Shown here: positions 1-7,391 of the stretch, one piece after another
How the letters are laid out: each line of letters opens with the position of its first letter
Position numbering within the stretch: the stretch's first letter is position 1
Origin: Shewanella aquimarina
GTDB taxonomy: Bacteria; Pseudomonadota; Gammaproteobacteria; Enterobacterales; Shewanellaceae
Direction of reading: 5' to 3'
NCBI RefSeq assembly: GCF_023349185.1
Contig: NZ_JAKIKY010000002.1
Coordinates: 424,695-488,694 of the forward strand
Length of the DNA stretch: 64,000 nucleotides
Program-made: the position numbers and the translations under genes
The notes under the pieces: model-generated
The model's input: only the letters and a program-made list of their open reading frames with translations
Database searches by the model: none
Told to the model about the DNA's origin: nothing

Positions 1-232
1 CGCCTATACCGTAGAGTACCTCCTGGGCGAAGCTGGTGGGGGTGAGGGCGCTGTCGCGCTCTTCCACATAGTCGCTGCCAGACACCACCAGGGTGCTGCT
101 ACCCGTATCTAAGATAAGATTTAGCGGGTGTTTCTCGGCGCCAATTCGCAGCTGGGCGCTGTAGCCACCTTTGGCGTAGACATTCACTAGCGGGACTTTG
201 AGGGTGCGGGGCGTGGTTGTCGTTGAACTCAT
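1..232 (-). CDS. Pepsin-like aspartic protease (shewasin-type), N-terminal part
   Basis: The gene runs off the left edge; only the first 77 residues are visible, from the ATG at 230-232. Residues 42-46 read DTGSS inside the stretch LILDTGSSTLVV, the classic first catalytic motif of pepsin-family (A1) proteases, with Asp42 as the predicted catalytic residue. A short N-terminal strand-rich segment precedes it, as in pepsins without a propeptide. There is no signal peptide, so the protein is probably cytoplasmic. Active bacterial pepsin homologues called shewasins are known from Shewanella, which fits. The second DTG/DSG motif that would complete the active site lies outside the window, so an intact enzyme cannot be confirmed. 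A retroviral-type (single-domain) aspartic protease is the alternative. Confidence 0.75.
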   Translation of the reverse strand, partial: MSSTTTTPRTLKVPLVNVYAKGGYSAQLRIGAEKHPLNLILDTGSSTLVVSGSDYVEERDSALTPTSFAQEVLYGIG

Positions 233-552
233 CGATGACCTTTGGGTTAAGGGAATTCATATTCTTATTATGTAAGCCATTGTTTTACTCCATCTATCTA
301 TAGGGGTCAATCTGCTGCGCGTCGAGGAGAGTCTCAGGCGTTTGCTCTGGTGTTGCTTAGGGGGCAGCGTTAGCTATGAGACTTGAGTCTATGGTCGCTA
401 AGGAGTAAGTGCAGCTCGGGAGGGGGAAGAGCAGTTCGGGGGGAAGAGCTGCTAGAAATAAGTGAAGGTCGGGTGCAAATGCTCAGTAACAGAATCAGTA
501 ACAGAAAAAGAGCGACGCGGCCCCTTTTCACTTTCGTGTTGTCCAGCAGGCG
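233..552. other. Intergenic region, no gene seen
   Basis: This 320-base gap separates two leftward genes: the aspartic protease, whose promoter should lie here, and the end of the M56 peptidase gene. It contains purine-rich GGGGGAAGAGC segments repeated near 420-450, but I see no convincing coding sequence, RNA gene or strong terminator. Confidence 0.5.
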
Positions 553-1809
553 TTAGCCAGCGGTCACCCGCACTCTTTCGATCTCCGCCTTAGGGGCTGA
601 CATCATGAAGTCCAGCTGTACCTTGGCATTGGTGACACCTGTTTTTGATGATTCATATCGCCATTGGGACAGAGCCTTCATCGCCTCGTCATCAAACATG
701 TTGCCCGGGTAAGACTTGATGATGGTGACGTTGCTGACGTTGCCTTGCTTGTCGATTTCAAATTGCAGCTGGACATAGCCCTCGATGCGTTTCTCGGCGG
801 CCTCGGCGGGATATGCTGGCTCGACGCGCATGACAGGGCTTGGCGCCTTGGCCTCGTTGTGGTGTTTGTCCTGGTGCTTGTCGCCTGCAACCGCGCTTTG
901 GTTAATTAAGGCGCCCGACAAGCCCAATGTGAGTGCCAGGCCTAAAATGGCCAGAGGGCGCTTAGTGTGTGTTTTCTTCAATTGCATAATCCGCTCCTTG
1001 AGGATGGTCTTGTTTCCATAGTGAGTGTGTAGCATGCCCAGGTGGGCCTGCTGGGAGTAAGCCAATAGCGTTTGGCTATAGGCAATTCTTTGTTGTTTAT
1101 CCATATGCCTGGTGACCTCGGCATCGCAGGCGATCTCCTGATCGTCACGAAAACGACGATAGGCCAGCCAGCAGACAGGGTTAAACCAGAACAGGGAGAC
1201 CAGTAGATAGCCCAGCAGGTTGGCCGCAATGTCGTGACGTGCCAGATGCCTAAGCTCATGGTCGAGTATCGAGGCCTGCTGGGATTGAGTGAGTTGTTTA
1301 AAATCCATAGGTACCAAGATCACCGGCTTGAGTAGACCGGCCAGCATGGGCGAGTCTATCTGTGGGTGACACTTGATGCCCACAGAGGCTTTAGGCGTCG
1401 AACCTGCTAGCTGCATGAAGGAGAGCAGGGCCTTGGGCAGGTCGAGCCCTTGGGCTTGCGCGACAACTTGCTTGAGCCGAATGGCCTGATAGAGGAGTAT
1501 GCCCAAAAGTGTCAGGCTGCCCAGCAGCCAGATGCAGCCTAGGGTCATATTCAGCGTGGCGTAATGGCTCTGGGATAGGAACTCGCTCGCCTGCACCCTA
1601 AAGTGCTGCAACTGGTACAGCGACGGATTGGTTTGTCTTGCCGGGATGAGTTGGCCCAGCACAGTGCCCGCCAGTAGTAAGGGCACGGCGACCCAGAGGG
1701 TGTAGGTGTTGTGGGCGCCTAACCTGGCTAGTAGCGGTTTGTGTAGCAGCAAGATGGCGGCGCACAACAGGGTCAGCGGCAGCATCACACTGATGATTAG
1801 GCTCATCAT
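553..1809 (-). CDS. BlaR1/MecR1-type M56 membrane metallopeptidase with C-terminal TonB domain
   Basis: A 418-residue inner-membrane protein. Hydrophobic segments lie near residues 5-22, 36-53 and 90-110. HELRH at 184-188 is the HExxH zinc motif of M56 peptidases, followed by a membrane segment near 195-220 and the conserved DQEIACDAEV stretch. Another hydrophobic stretch (near 285-310) leads to a periplasmic TonB C-terminal-like domain at about 328-413 (motif VEPAYPAEA, then a WRYE segment). BlaR1's penicillin-binding sensor domain is replaced by this TonB-like domain. The ATG at 1807-1809 overlaps the stop of the upstream BlaI-like gene, implying translational coupling. By analogy with BlaR1 it may sense an envelope signal and inactivate the repressor; energy transduction to an outer-membrane receptor is the other possibility. 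Confidence 0.85.
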   Translation of the reverse strand: MMSLIISVMLPLTLLCAAILLLHKPLLARLGAHNTYTLWVAVPLLLAGTVLGQLIPARQTNPSLYQLQHFRVQASEFLSQSHYATLNMTLGCIWLLGSLTLLGILLYQAIRLKQVVAQAQGLDLPKALLSFMQLAGSTPKASVGIKCHPQIDSPMLAGLLKPVILVPMDFKQLTQSQQASILDHELRHLARHDIAANLLGYLLVSLFWFNPVCWLAYRRFRDDQEIACDAEVTRHMDKQQRIAYSQTLLAYSQQAHLGMLHTHYGNKTILKERIMQLKKTHTKRPLAILGLALTLGLSGALINQSAVAGDKHQDKHHNEAKAPSPVMRVEPAYPAEAAEKRIEGYVQLQFEIDKQGNVSNVTIIKSYPGNMFDDEAMKALSQWRYESSKTGVTNAKVQLDFMMSAPKAEIERVRVTAG

Positions 1810-2183
1810 GAGGATTGCTCCTCTTCCCAGTCATCGATCAAGGCCTTTAGTTCGGCGATATCTTCGGGGCTCAGCTGTTTCTGCTTGGCGAAACCCGCTA
1901 CCAGGGGGGCGACCTTACCGGCGAATACCCGCTCGACGAAAGATTGGCTCTCCTTGAGTTGATACTCGCTCTGATCGATCAAGGGATAGTAAAGATAGGC
2001 CCGGCCCTCTTTCTCATAACCCAGGGCCTGTTTCTTCACCAGACGGTTGAGCAGGGTCTTTACGGTTTTTTCGTGCATCCCCTGGCTACTGGCCAGAGCT
2101 TCCACCACGTCGCTGGCACCTAAGGGGGCGTTTTGCCAGATTATGTTGAGTACCGACAGCTCGGCGTTGCTGATCTCTTTCAT
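1806..2183 (-). CDS. BlaI/MecI/CopY-family transcriptional repressor
   Basis: A 125-residue winged-helix repressor. The N-terminus (MKEISNAELSVLNIIWQNAP) and the following helix-turn-helix with the MHEKTVKTLLNRLVKK recognition region are typical of the BlaI/MecI family, which binds DNA as a dimer and is removed by proteolysis when the partner peptidase is activated. The C-terminal half would be the dimerisation region. It is the first gene of a two-gene operon and its stop codon overlaps the start of the M56 peptidase gene. Two identical-arm palindromes lie 20-60 bases upstream and are probably its own operators, giving autoregulation. Family assignment is firm; what signal the pair answers to is not visible. 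Confidence 0.9.
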   Translation of the reverse strand: MKEISNAELSVLNIIWQNAPLGASDVVEALASSQGMHEKTVKTLLNRLVKKQALGYEKEGRAYLYYPLIDQSEYQLKESQSFVERVFAGKVAPLVAGFAKQKQLSPEDIAELKALIDDWEEEQSS

Positions 2184-2203
2184 GATTCAACCGTCTTCAA
2201 TTG

Positions 2204-2243
2204 ATTACAAGTGTAATTTTTAAATTAAGATTACATTTGTAAT
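2204..2243 (-). promoter_or_regulatory. Twin operators for the BlaI-like repressor
   Basis: Two 14-base palindromes, ATTACAAGTGTAAT (2204-2217) and ATTACATTTGTAAT (2230-2243), share perfect ATTACA/TGTAAT arms and sit with centres 26 bases apart just upstream of the repressor start. BlaI/MecI-family operators have a TACA-N-TGTA core, so these are strong candidates for autoregulatory sites. The AT-rich spacer may hold the promoter. Confidence 0.75.
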
Positions 2244-2384
2244 CAAAAGCGTCAAGCATTATTTCAGTCTTAAATTTCGTAAATCAACCCATCGACTGGC
2301 GCGACTTTGTAGTAACATCTGCTGGATATCACTCCCGTTTAGTGATTTACACTGGGATTAGCCACCGCTTGCGACCGGATTGTT

Positions 2385-2488
2385 GGCTATCTTTGTCGGC
2401 TATCTTTGTTAGCTATCTTTGTCGGCTATCTTTGTTAGCTATCTTTGTCGGCTATCTTTGTTAGCTATCTTTGTCGGCTATCTAAGTG
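2385..2488. repeat. 13-bp tandem repeat array, eight units
   Basis: Seven near-perfect units alternate between GGCTATCTTTGTY and AGCTATCTTTGTY, and an eighth unit (2476-2488) is degraded. The array ends 28 bases before the ATG of the next gene. An open frame runs through it, but the repeat is better read as upstream non-coding DNA because the ribosome-binding site and signal peptide belong to the downstream ATG at 2517. Confidence 0.85.
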
Positions 2489-2516
2489 TCGCAGCATTGA
2501 GGATGAGGTAGATAAA

Positions 2517-3155
2517 ATGGATTTTTCACCACAGGTATTCACTCAGGCTTTGGCGAGAGGGCTGGCGCTGGCCTTGCTCTTACAGCCCCTTAGCGTGAGC
2601 GCCACCCAGGTGGCACAGATGTCGTCACAGGTTCAGGTACAACCCAGTCAGTTGACTATTTTCAAGCAAAATCTTGGACTGTATTTCCCCGCTAACTGGC
2701 GGCTAGCCTATAGCGACCAGCACGGCGATATGTTTTCGGCCGAGTTTGTCCCTGCCCAGGAGCTGCTGGCCCATTGGTCGTCGCTCTATTGTGTGCAGGG
2801 ATTTAAAGGCATGGCTGCCAGTATCGACCCTGAGGCCTTTCTCGACGGTTTCGCCGAGCAGTACCGCATTACCTGCGAAGGGGAGATGCATTATCAGAAA
2901 CTGGGCGCCAGCGAGCTAGGTGGCAAGGCAAGCTATAGCGCCATGCTAACCTGCGACAAGATGCCTCACACTCATAGGGGTGAGCAGGGCATGGATAAGC
3001 CGGTAGGTGAGATAGGCCACTACACGGTTATCGCCGGTGAGGAAGATCTGTTTCTGCTGCATCAATCGGCGCGGGGAGAGGCCTTGTTATCAACCTCTTC
3101 GCTCAAGATAGCACCGCCCATCGAGCGCATCGCCGACATGGCGAGCCTGCGTTAG
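2517..3155 (+). CDS. Exported protein of unknown function
   Basis: A 212-residue protein. I use the ATG at 2517, preceded by a GAGG-type ribosome-binding site, because it is followed by a good signal peptide (about residues 1-28, ending LSVSA). An upstream start inside the 13-bp repeats would bury that signal. The mature part has a mixed alpha/beta look with three cysteines and no motif I recognise; it could be periplasmic. It stands alone, between the divergent BlaI-like operon and the DUF805 gene. Confidence 0.7.
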   Translation: MDFSPQVFTQALARGLALALLLQPLSVSATQVAQMSSQVQVQPSQLTIFKQNLGLYFPANWRLAYSDQHGDMFSAEFVPAQELLAHWSSLYCVQGFKGMAASIDPEAFLDGFAEQYRITCEGEMHYQKLGASELGGKASYSAMLTCDKMPHTHRGEQGMDKPVGEIGHYTVIAGEEDLFLLHQSARGEALLSTSSLKIAPPIERIADMASLR

Positions 3156-3305
3156 TCTCGCTCGTTAGATGCAGGTTCATCTACTCGCCTCAGAGGCACA
3201 AGGGGGCGATTTTTTTAGATGCAAGTGGATCGTCTGTGAGCGAAGCGAGATTGTCATTAAATTTCAATTATATTTTTGAAACTATTGATATATTATGAAG
3301 CTTAT

Positions 3306-3342
3306 CCAATAGGGGGCTCAGGAATGGCCCCCTCTTTATTGG
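3306..3342 (+). terminator. Probable terminator hairpin
   Basis: A GC-rich stem AGGGGGC/GCCCCCT is extended by flanking CCAATA/TATTGG arms and followed shortly by a T-run (AGTTTTTC). It lies 150 bases after the exported-protein gene and before the DUF805 gene. Confidence 0.55.
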
Positions 3343-3379
3343 AGTTTTTCGGTTAATTTACGTAAACAAAGGGAACTAT

Positions 3380-3730
3380 ATGGAATATTTTATTGGTGCG
3401 TTGAAGAAGTTTGCTGATTTCACCGGTCGCGCGCGTCGCAAAGAATTTTGGATGTTTACCCTGTTCTACATCATCTTCTATGCCGTGGCGGCAACCATAG
3501 ATGTGGTGACAGGTCTGTATATGCTGAGCGGTATCTTCTCGCTGGCACTGCTGATCCCAACTCTCGCTATCTCGGCCAGACGCCTACACGACACCGGCCG
3601 TTCGGGCTGGTGGCAGCTGATCGGTCTGATCCCGCTCATCGGCGCTATCGTGCTGATCGTCTTCTATGTACAAGACAGCGTTGAAGGCAACGAATATGGC
3701 GACAATCCTAAGGCATTAGCCGAGGCCTGA
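3380..3730 (+). CDS. DUF805 family inner-membrane protein
   Basis: A 116-residue protein with the family's hallmarks: an N-terminal YFIGALKKFADFTGRARRKEFW segment in two parts (the GRARRKEFW box at about 17-25), then hydrophobic helices near 26-45, 48-64 and 80-98, and the ARRLHDTGRSGWW signature at about 66-78. The role of these small membrane proteins is unknown. A good ribosome-binding site (AAAGGGAAC) precedes the ATG. The gene appears monocistronic, with hairpins before and after it. Confidence 0.9.
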   Translation: MEYFIGALKKFADFTGRARRKEFWMFTLFYIIFYAVAATIDVVTGLYMLSGIFSLALLIPTLAISARRLHDTGRSGWWQLIGLIPLIGAIVLIVFYVQDSVEGNEYGDNPKALAEA

Positions 3731-3764
3731 TATCGTTAGCGATATGATGACGCAATCATGTGAT

Positions 3765-3790
3765 GAAGGAGGCTTAGGCCTCCTTCATTG
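3765..3790 (+). terminator. Rho-independent terminator
   Basis: Stem GAAGGAGGC/GCCTCCTTC with a four-base loop, followed by ATTGTTTT. It lies 35 bases after the DUF805 stop codon. Confidence 0.8.
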
Positions 3791-3870
3791 TTTTGAGGGC
3801 GCTAAGCTGTCTTTAGGGCGTGAACCTGCTCCCTTGGCGAAGATTTGGATGAGGCCGAGCCTGGGAGTAT

Positions 3871-3903
3871 TAGACATTTATACGTGTAGACGTCTATAAT
3901 GTC
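3871..3903 (+). promoter_or_regulatory. Promoter overlapped by four MetJ boxes (btuB leader promoter)
   Basis: Four adjacent 8-mers read AGACATTT, ATACGTGT, AGACGTCT and ATAATGTC (3872-3903); the third is the exact MetJ consensus AGACGTCT. The same bases contain a sigma70-like promoter: TAGACA (3871-3876), an 18-base spacer, and a perfect TATAAT (3895-3900). The operator covers the whole promoter, the arrangement expected for repression by MetJ with S-adenosylmethionine. Transcription would run rightward through the repeat element and riboswitch into btuB. Confidence 0.8.
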
Positions 3904-3990
3904 CGCGTTCTGTCACTGGGCCTGGAGAGCCTCTCCTCAACGCCGCACATAAGCCGCGGCTTGCCATGAGACAGAGCATGACCAAATTCA

Positions 3991-4150
3991 TACCAATCAC
4001 AGTAAGTAAGCGATCAGAAATAGCGTCGGAAAAACGTTTTAGAACAAGTTAGAATTTTTAGATAAGTAGTTATTCTACAATCGAAAAATCTAACGCAGTT
4101 ATCGAACGTTTTAACAAGCTAGGATGATCGACTATTTACTACGATTGGTA
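3991..4150. repeat. 160-bp imperfect palindromic repeat element (MITE-like)
   Basis: The ends TACCAATC and GATTGGTA are inverted copies. Pairing continues inward imperfectly (TAAGTAAGCGATCA against TGATCGACTATTTA, then AAACGTTTTAGAACAAG against its counterpart) to a centre with GTAGTTATTCTAC. It encodes nothing and sits between the btuB promoter and riboswitch. The core TAGTTATTCTA and the motif TAACGCAG recur in the larger repeats at 8121, 24683 and 39296, suggesting related short mobile elements. Confidence 0.75.
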
Positions 4151-4162
4151 TTAGTCAACCTT

Positions 4163-4355
4163 ATGTGGTGCCTGTGGCGCGAGACGACACGGGATAATCG
4201 GGAAGCCAGTGAGAATCTGGCACTGCCCCCGCAACGGTGATAGGTGAGAGCTGGGTGCGCCATGCCTTTAACATCATGGCGTTAAAAAAATCTATGCTCG
4301 TCGTTTAAATACTTTGTTTAGACTTAGCCTCAGTCCGGAGACCGGCCCTTAAGGT
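4163..4355 (+). promoter_or_regulatory. Cobalamin (B12) riboswitch
   Basis: The conserved core is present: GGGAAGCCAGTGAGAATCTGG, read in two parts as GGGAAGCCAGTG and AGAATCTGGC, then ACTGCCCCCGCAACGGTGA (about 4199-4241), and the B12 box CAGTCCGGAGACCGGCC at 4331-4347. A downstream hairpin (GAGATTTC with CTCGAAAT, about 4362-4390) may be the expression platform. It lies in the leader of a TonB-dependent receptor gene, which is therefore taken to be the B12 receptor, repressed when adenosylcobalamin is plentiful. Outer boundaries are approximate. Confidence 0.92.
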
Positions 4356-4463
4356 GATTTTGAGATTTCGGCGGGCAGATCTCGAAATGCGACCCTGGCG
4401 GTTTGATGGACTGCGCCCAGTCGTGACGCCTTGCCCTGTTTCCCTTTTAGGAGTTAAAGGAAA

Positions 4464-6434
4464 ATGGGTACACAACCTAGTAAAATTGCGCTACTGCTTG
4501 GCGCCTGTCTGGCCGGGAGCTTTCCTGTCTTAGCGGCGACGTCGGGCACCCCTGGGCCTGTGGACGAAACCATCACGGTTATCGGCCGCACCGAAAACAC
4601 CCCTATCAATATCGCGGCTAACGTCAATGTGATCGACGCCGCCGCCATCGAACTTAGCGGTGCCACCAACCTCACCGAGCTGCTGCGCGGACAGAGCGGC
4701 ATTCAGGTATCAGATTCAAACTCGGGTGCCGTGTTTGCCATGCGCGGTTTCAGTGCTAGTCAGGCCGTCAACAACACCTTGATCCTGATCGATGGTCGTC
4801 GCCTCAATAACATCGATATCGCCGCGCCGAGCATCAGTGCCATCGGGCTCAATCAGGTGGAGCGAATCGAGATCCTCTCAGGCAGCGCCGGTGTGCTTTA
4901 TGGTGATCAGGCAGTTGGCGGGGTGATCAACATTATCACCAAGGCGCCGAAAGATAACGGCGGCAGCCTGCAGCTCTCCGGCGGCAGCTTCGACACCCTT
5001 GAGGCCAAGGCCGAAGGGTCGGTCGCCATCAACGACAACTGGCGCCTCTATGGCGCGGCCAACCATCTCAAGAGCGATAACTATCGCGATCACAATGCCA
5101 GCAAGACCAGCTCAGTGCTGGGACGCCTGCAGTATGACGATGAAGTGCAGCAGTTCTTCGCTGAGGCGAGTCACTATGACAACCACCGCGAACTGGCTGC
5201 TGCGCTGAATGACGATCAGCTCAAGCAAAAACCAAGACAGATGGGTGATCTGAAGCAAGGCGATCTCTTTATCGATGCCTACCTGCATGAGATGACCACG
5301 GCGGCCCGCACCGGCTATCAGCGACAACTGAATGAAGCCTGGTCGCTGGGCGCCGACCTTAACTACAGCGACACCCTGACAACCGGGTTAAGCACCTGGA
5401 ACACAAGCCGCCGCGATACCCGCTCCCTGCTGGAGTTTAAACCCAAGGCTGTGGCTAACATCAAGACGGATAACGGCGAGCTTAAGCTGGTGACCGGCCT
5501 GGATTTGAGCCGCGGCGAGGCGACATTTAGCAATCGCAGCAATGTGCAGAAGCTGGCCAGCGCCTATCTGCAGGCGACCGTGCCCCTCACCGAGAGCTTC
5601 AGCTATGTGGTGGGCGGTCGTTATGCCGAGGTGACAGATGAGCTGGTGGACGCCAGTGCCTATCCAAATGGGATAGATCTGGATCAGGATGCCCATGCAT
5701 TCGAGCTTGGCATCAACTATCGCCCGAGCCAGCAACATAGATTCTACCTGCGGGTCGACGATAACTTCCGTTTCGCCAAGGTGGATGAGCAGGCCTATAC
5801 CCCGGCTAGCATTCAGGGACTCAAGCCTCAGACGGGTCGCTCCTACGAGGCGGGCTGGGATCTGCTGCTCGAGCGCAATAGCCTGCGCCTGAGTGCCTAT
5901 CGTCTGGATCTCGAAGATGAGATCGTCTTCGACCCGAGCGCCGAGACCCCCGTGGGTGGTAGTTTCCCCGGCGCCAACGTGAACGCCGATGCTTCGCGTC
6001 GCTATGGTGTGAGCGCCGATTGGGACTGGCAGGTGAGTCAGGATGTTCAGCTGGGCCTCGAGTACAACTATATCGATGCCGAGTTCACCGAAGGGGTTAA
6101 CGAGGGCAAGGCGCTCTCCTGGGTAGCCAAGAACAGTGGCCGTGGCTATGTCAGCTATGATGTGTACCAGCACCTACAGCTCTTCGTCGAGGGTGTCTAC
6201 ACCGGTGAGCGCTACATGGAGGGCGATAATGCCAACCAGGGAGACAAGCTCGATGCCTATACCCTGGCAAACATCGCCATCAACTATAGCCGCGATGCCT
6301 GGCTGGCCAGCCTGCGAGTCGACAACCTGCTGGACAAGGAATATGTCAGCTCAGGTTACTTCAGCACCTGGGGTAGCGGTTATTACCCTGGCACGGGGCG
6401 CGCGCTGCGCCTGACCGCCAGTTACCGCTTCTAG
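4464..6434 (+). CDS. btuB: TonB-dependent outer-membrane receptor, BtuB-type (vitamin B12)
   Basis: A 656-residue receptor. It has a signal peptide (about 1-25, ending PVLA), a TonB-box region DETITVIGR at about 34-42, a plug domain (about 50-160, including GVLYGDQAVGGVINIIT) and a beta-barrel ending in the C-terminal aromatic motif ASYRF. The ATG at 4464 has a strong ribosome-binding site (AAAGGA). Substrate specificity is inferred from the cobalamin riboswitch in its leader; length is close to known BtuB proteins. The MetJ-like promoter further upstream also fits B12, which MetH needs for methionine synthesis. A terminator follows the stop, so it is a single-gene unit. Confidence 0.88.
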   Translation: MGTQPSKIALLLGACLAGSFPVLAATSGTPGPVDETITVIGRTENTPINIAANVNVIDAAAIELSGATNLTELLRGQSGIQVSDSNSGAVFAMRGFSASQAVNNTLILIDGRRLNNIDIAAPSISAIGLNQVERIEILSGSAGVLYGDQAVGGVINIITKAPKDNGGSLQLSGGSFDTLEAKAEGSVAINDNWRLYGAANHLKSDNYRDHNASKTSSVLGRLQYDDEVQQFFAEASHYDNHRELAAALNDDQLKQKPRQMGDLKQGDLFIDAYLHEMTTAARTGYQRQLNEAWSLGADLNYSDTLTTGLSTWNTSRRDTRSLLEFKPKAVANIKTDNGELKLVTGLDLSRGEATFSNRSNVQKLASAYLQATVPLTESFSYVVGGRYAEVTDELVDASAYPNGIDLDQDAHAFELGINYRPSQQHRFYLRVDDNFRFAKVDEQAYTPASIQGLKPQTGRSYEAGWDLLLERNSLRLSAYRLDLEDEIVFDPSAETPVGGSFPGANVNADASRRYGVSADWDWQVSQDVQLGLEYNYIDAEFTEGVNEGKALSWVAKNSGRGYVSYDVYQHLQLFVEGVYTGERYMEGDNANQGDKLDAYTLANIAINYSRDAWLASLRVDNLLDKEYVSSGYFSTWGSGYYPGTGRALRLTASYRF

Positions 6435-6452
6435 AGCTGTTAAAGTCCTAAG

Positions 6453-6480
6453 AGCCAGTCATACTTGACTGGCTTTTTTA
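6453..6480 (+). terminator. Rho-independent terminator of btuB
   Basis: Stem AGCCAGTCA/TGACTGGCT with a short loop followed by TTTTTA, 20 bases after the btuB stop codon. Confidence 0.9.
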
Positions 6481-6527
6481 TTGCCCGCTGTTCATCATAG
6501 GGCATAGATCATTTGGGAGTCTGTGGG

Positions 6528-7139
6528 ATGAAATTTAAGTGGCTGCTCTTGCCCGTTATATTACTAGCGATCATCACCTTCTGGCCCGCCAGTGGCCCCT
6601 CGTTTGCTCCGCTGGCCAGCGATGCCAGGATCCTCGCCTTCGGCGATAGCCTGACCCAAGGCGTGGGGGCCAGCACCGGCATGGATTATCCCAGCCAATT
6701 GCAGAGGATGAGCGGGCGAGCGGTGATTAACGCTGGTATCTCGGGGGAGACAAGCGCCCAGGGGCTAACGCGTTTTTCCCGGGTGCTTGATGAGATGGCG
6801 CCGGACCTTATCATCTTGCTCGAGGGCGGCAATGATTTTTTGCGCAATAGCAGCGCGGCGCAGGTGGAGGCCAATTTGGCCGCCATGCTCGCTGAGGCGC
6901 AGCGGCGAGATATTCCTGTCGTGCTGATCGGCGTTCCCCAGAAGAGCATCTGGCTGGAAACTGCGCCCCTGTACGGGCAGTTGGCGGCGCAATATCAACC
7001 GCTATTTATTGAGGATTTTCTGACAGAGCTGCTAAAATTATCAGAGGTAAAATCTGATGCGATTCACCTCAATGATGATGGCTATCGCCGCCTCGCCGAG
7101 CACCTTTACCGGCGTCTGCAACAGGCTGGTGCCTTATAG
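6528..7139 (+). CDS. GDSL-type (SGNH) esterase/lysophospholipase, TesA-like
   Basis: A 203-residue hydrolase. I start at the ATG at 6528 (GGGAG nine bases upstream), giving MKFKWLLLPVILLAI, a membrane anchor or signal segment. Block I is FGDSLTQG (about 38-45) with the catalytic Ser, block III is GGNDFLRN, and block V is DAIHLNDDGY with the Asp and His of the triad. Such enzymes hydrolyse acyl esters or thioesters in the periplasm. Length is close to E. coli TesA, but the substrate cannot be read from sequence. It lies after the btuB terminator and probably has its own promoter. Confidence 0.85.
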   Translation: MKFKWLLLPVILLAIITFWPASGPSFAPLASDARILAFGDSLTQGVGASTGMDYPSQLQRMSGRAVINAGISGETSAQGLTRFSRVLDEMAPDLIILLEGGNDFLRNSSAAQVEANLAAMLAEAQRRDIPVVLIGVPQKSIWLETAPLYGQLAAQYQPLFIEDFLTELLKLSEVKSDAIHLNDDGYRRLAEHLYRRLQQAGAL

Positions 7140-7391
7140 TTTCGATGGCGTTGGCAGCGAGTAAATATGCCCCCGGCTTTAGGCCAATCTATGGATGCCA
7201 CCGCTTGGTTAAATGACGGAATTTTGTCGTTTAATCAGGCCGAAAGGGTTAGCGTGAGTGGCAAGATGAATTTATTTAGGTTAATGTCCGTTTTTCCCCC
7301 AAATCGACTTGACCCAGACAGTCGTTTTATGGGTAAATTCTCGGATAACAAACGGCGCCGTGCCAATAATAAATCAGGTTAATGACTTCTC

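Noticed and set aside
2445..2516. N-terminal extension of the exported protein through the 13-bp array
   Set aside because: It would place 24 repeat-encoded residues before a good signal peptide and its length would change with repeat number.
5388..6173. 261-codon open frame antisense to btuB
   Set aside because: The sense strand encodes a clear TonB-receptor barrel; the antisense frame gives an Ile/Leu/His-rich sequence with no domain and is a codon-bias shadow.
7167..7382. 71-codon frame between the esterase and HDOD genes
   Set aside because: No ribosome-binding site, no conserved pattern; the region is ordinary intergenic DNA.
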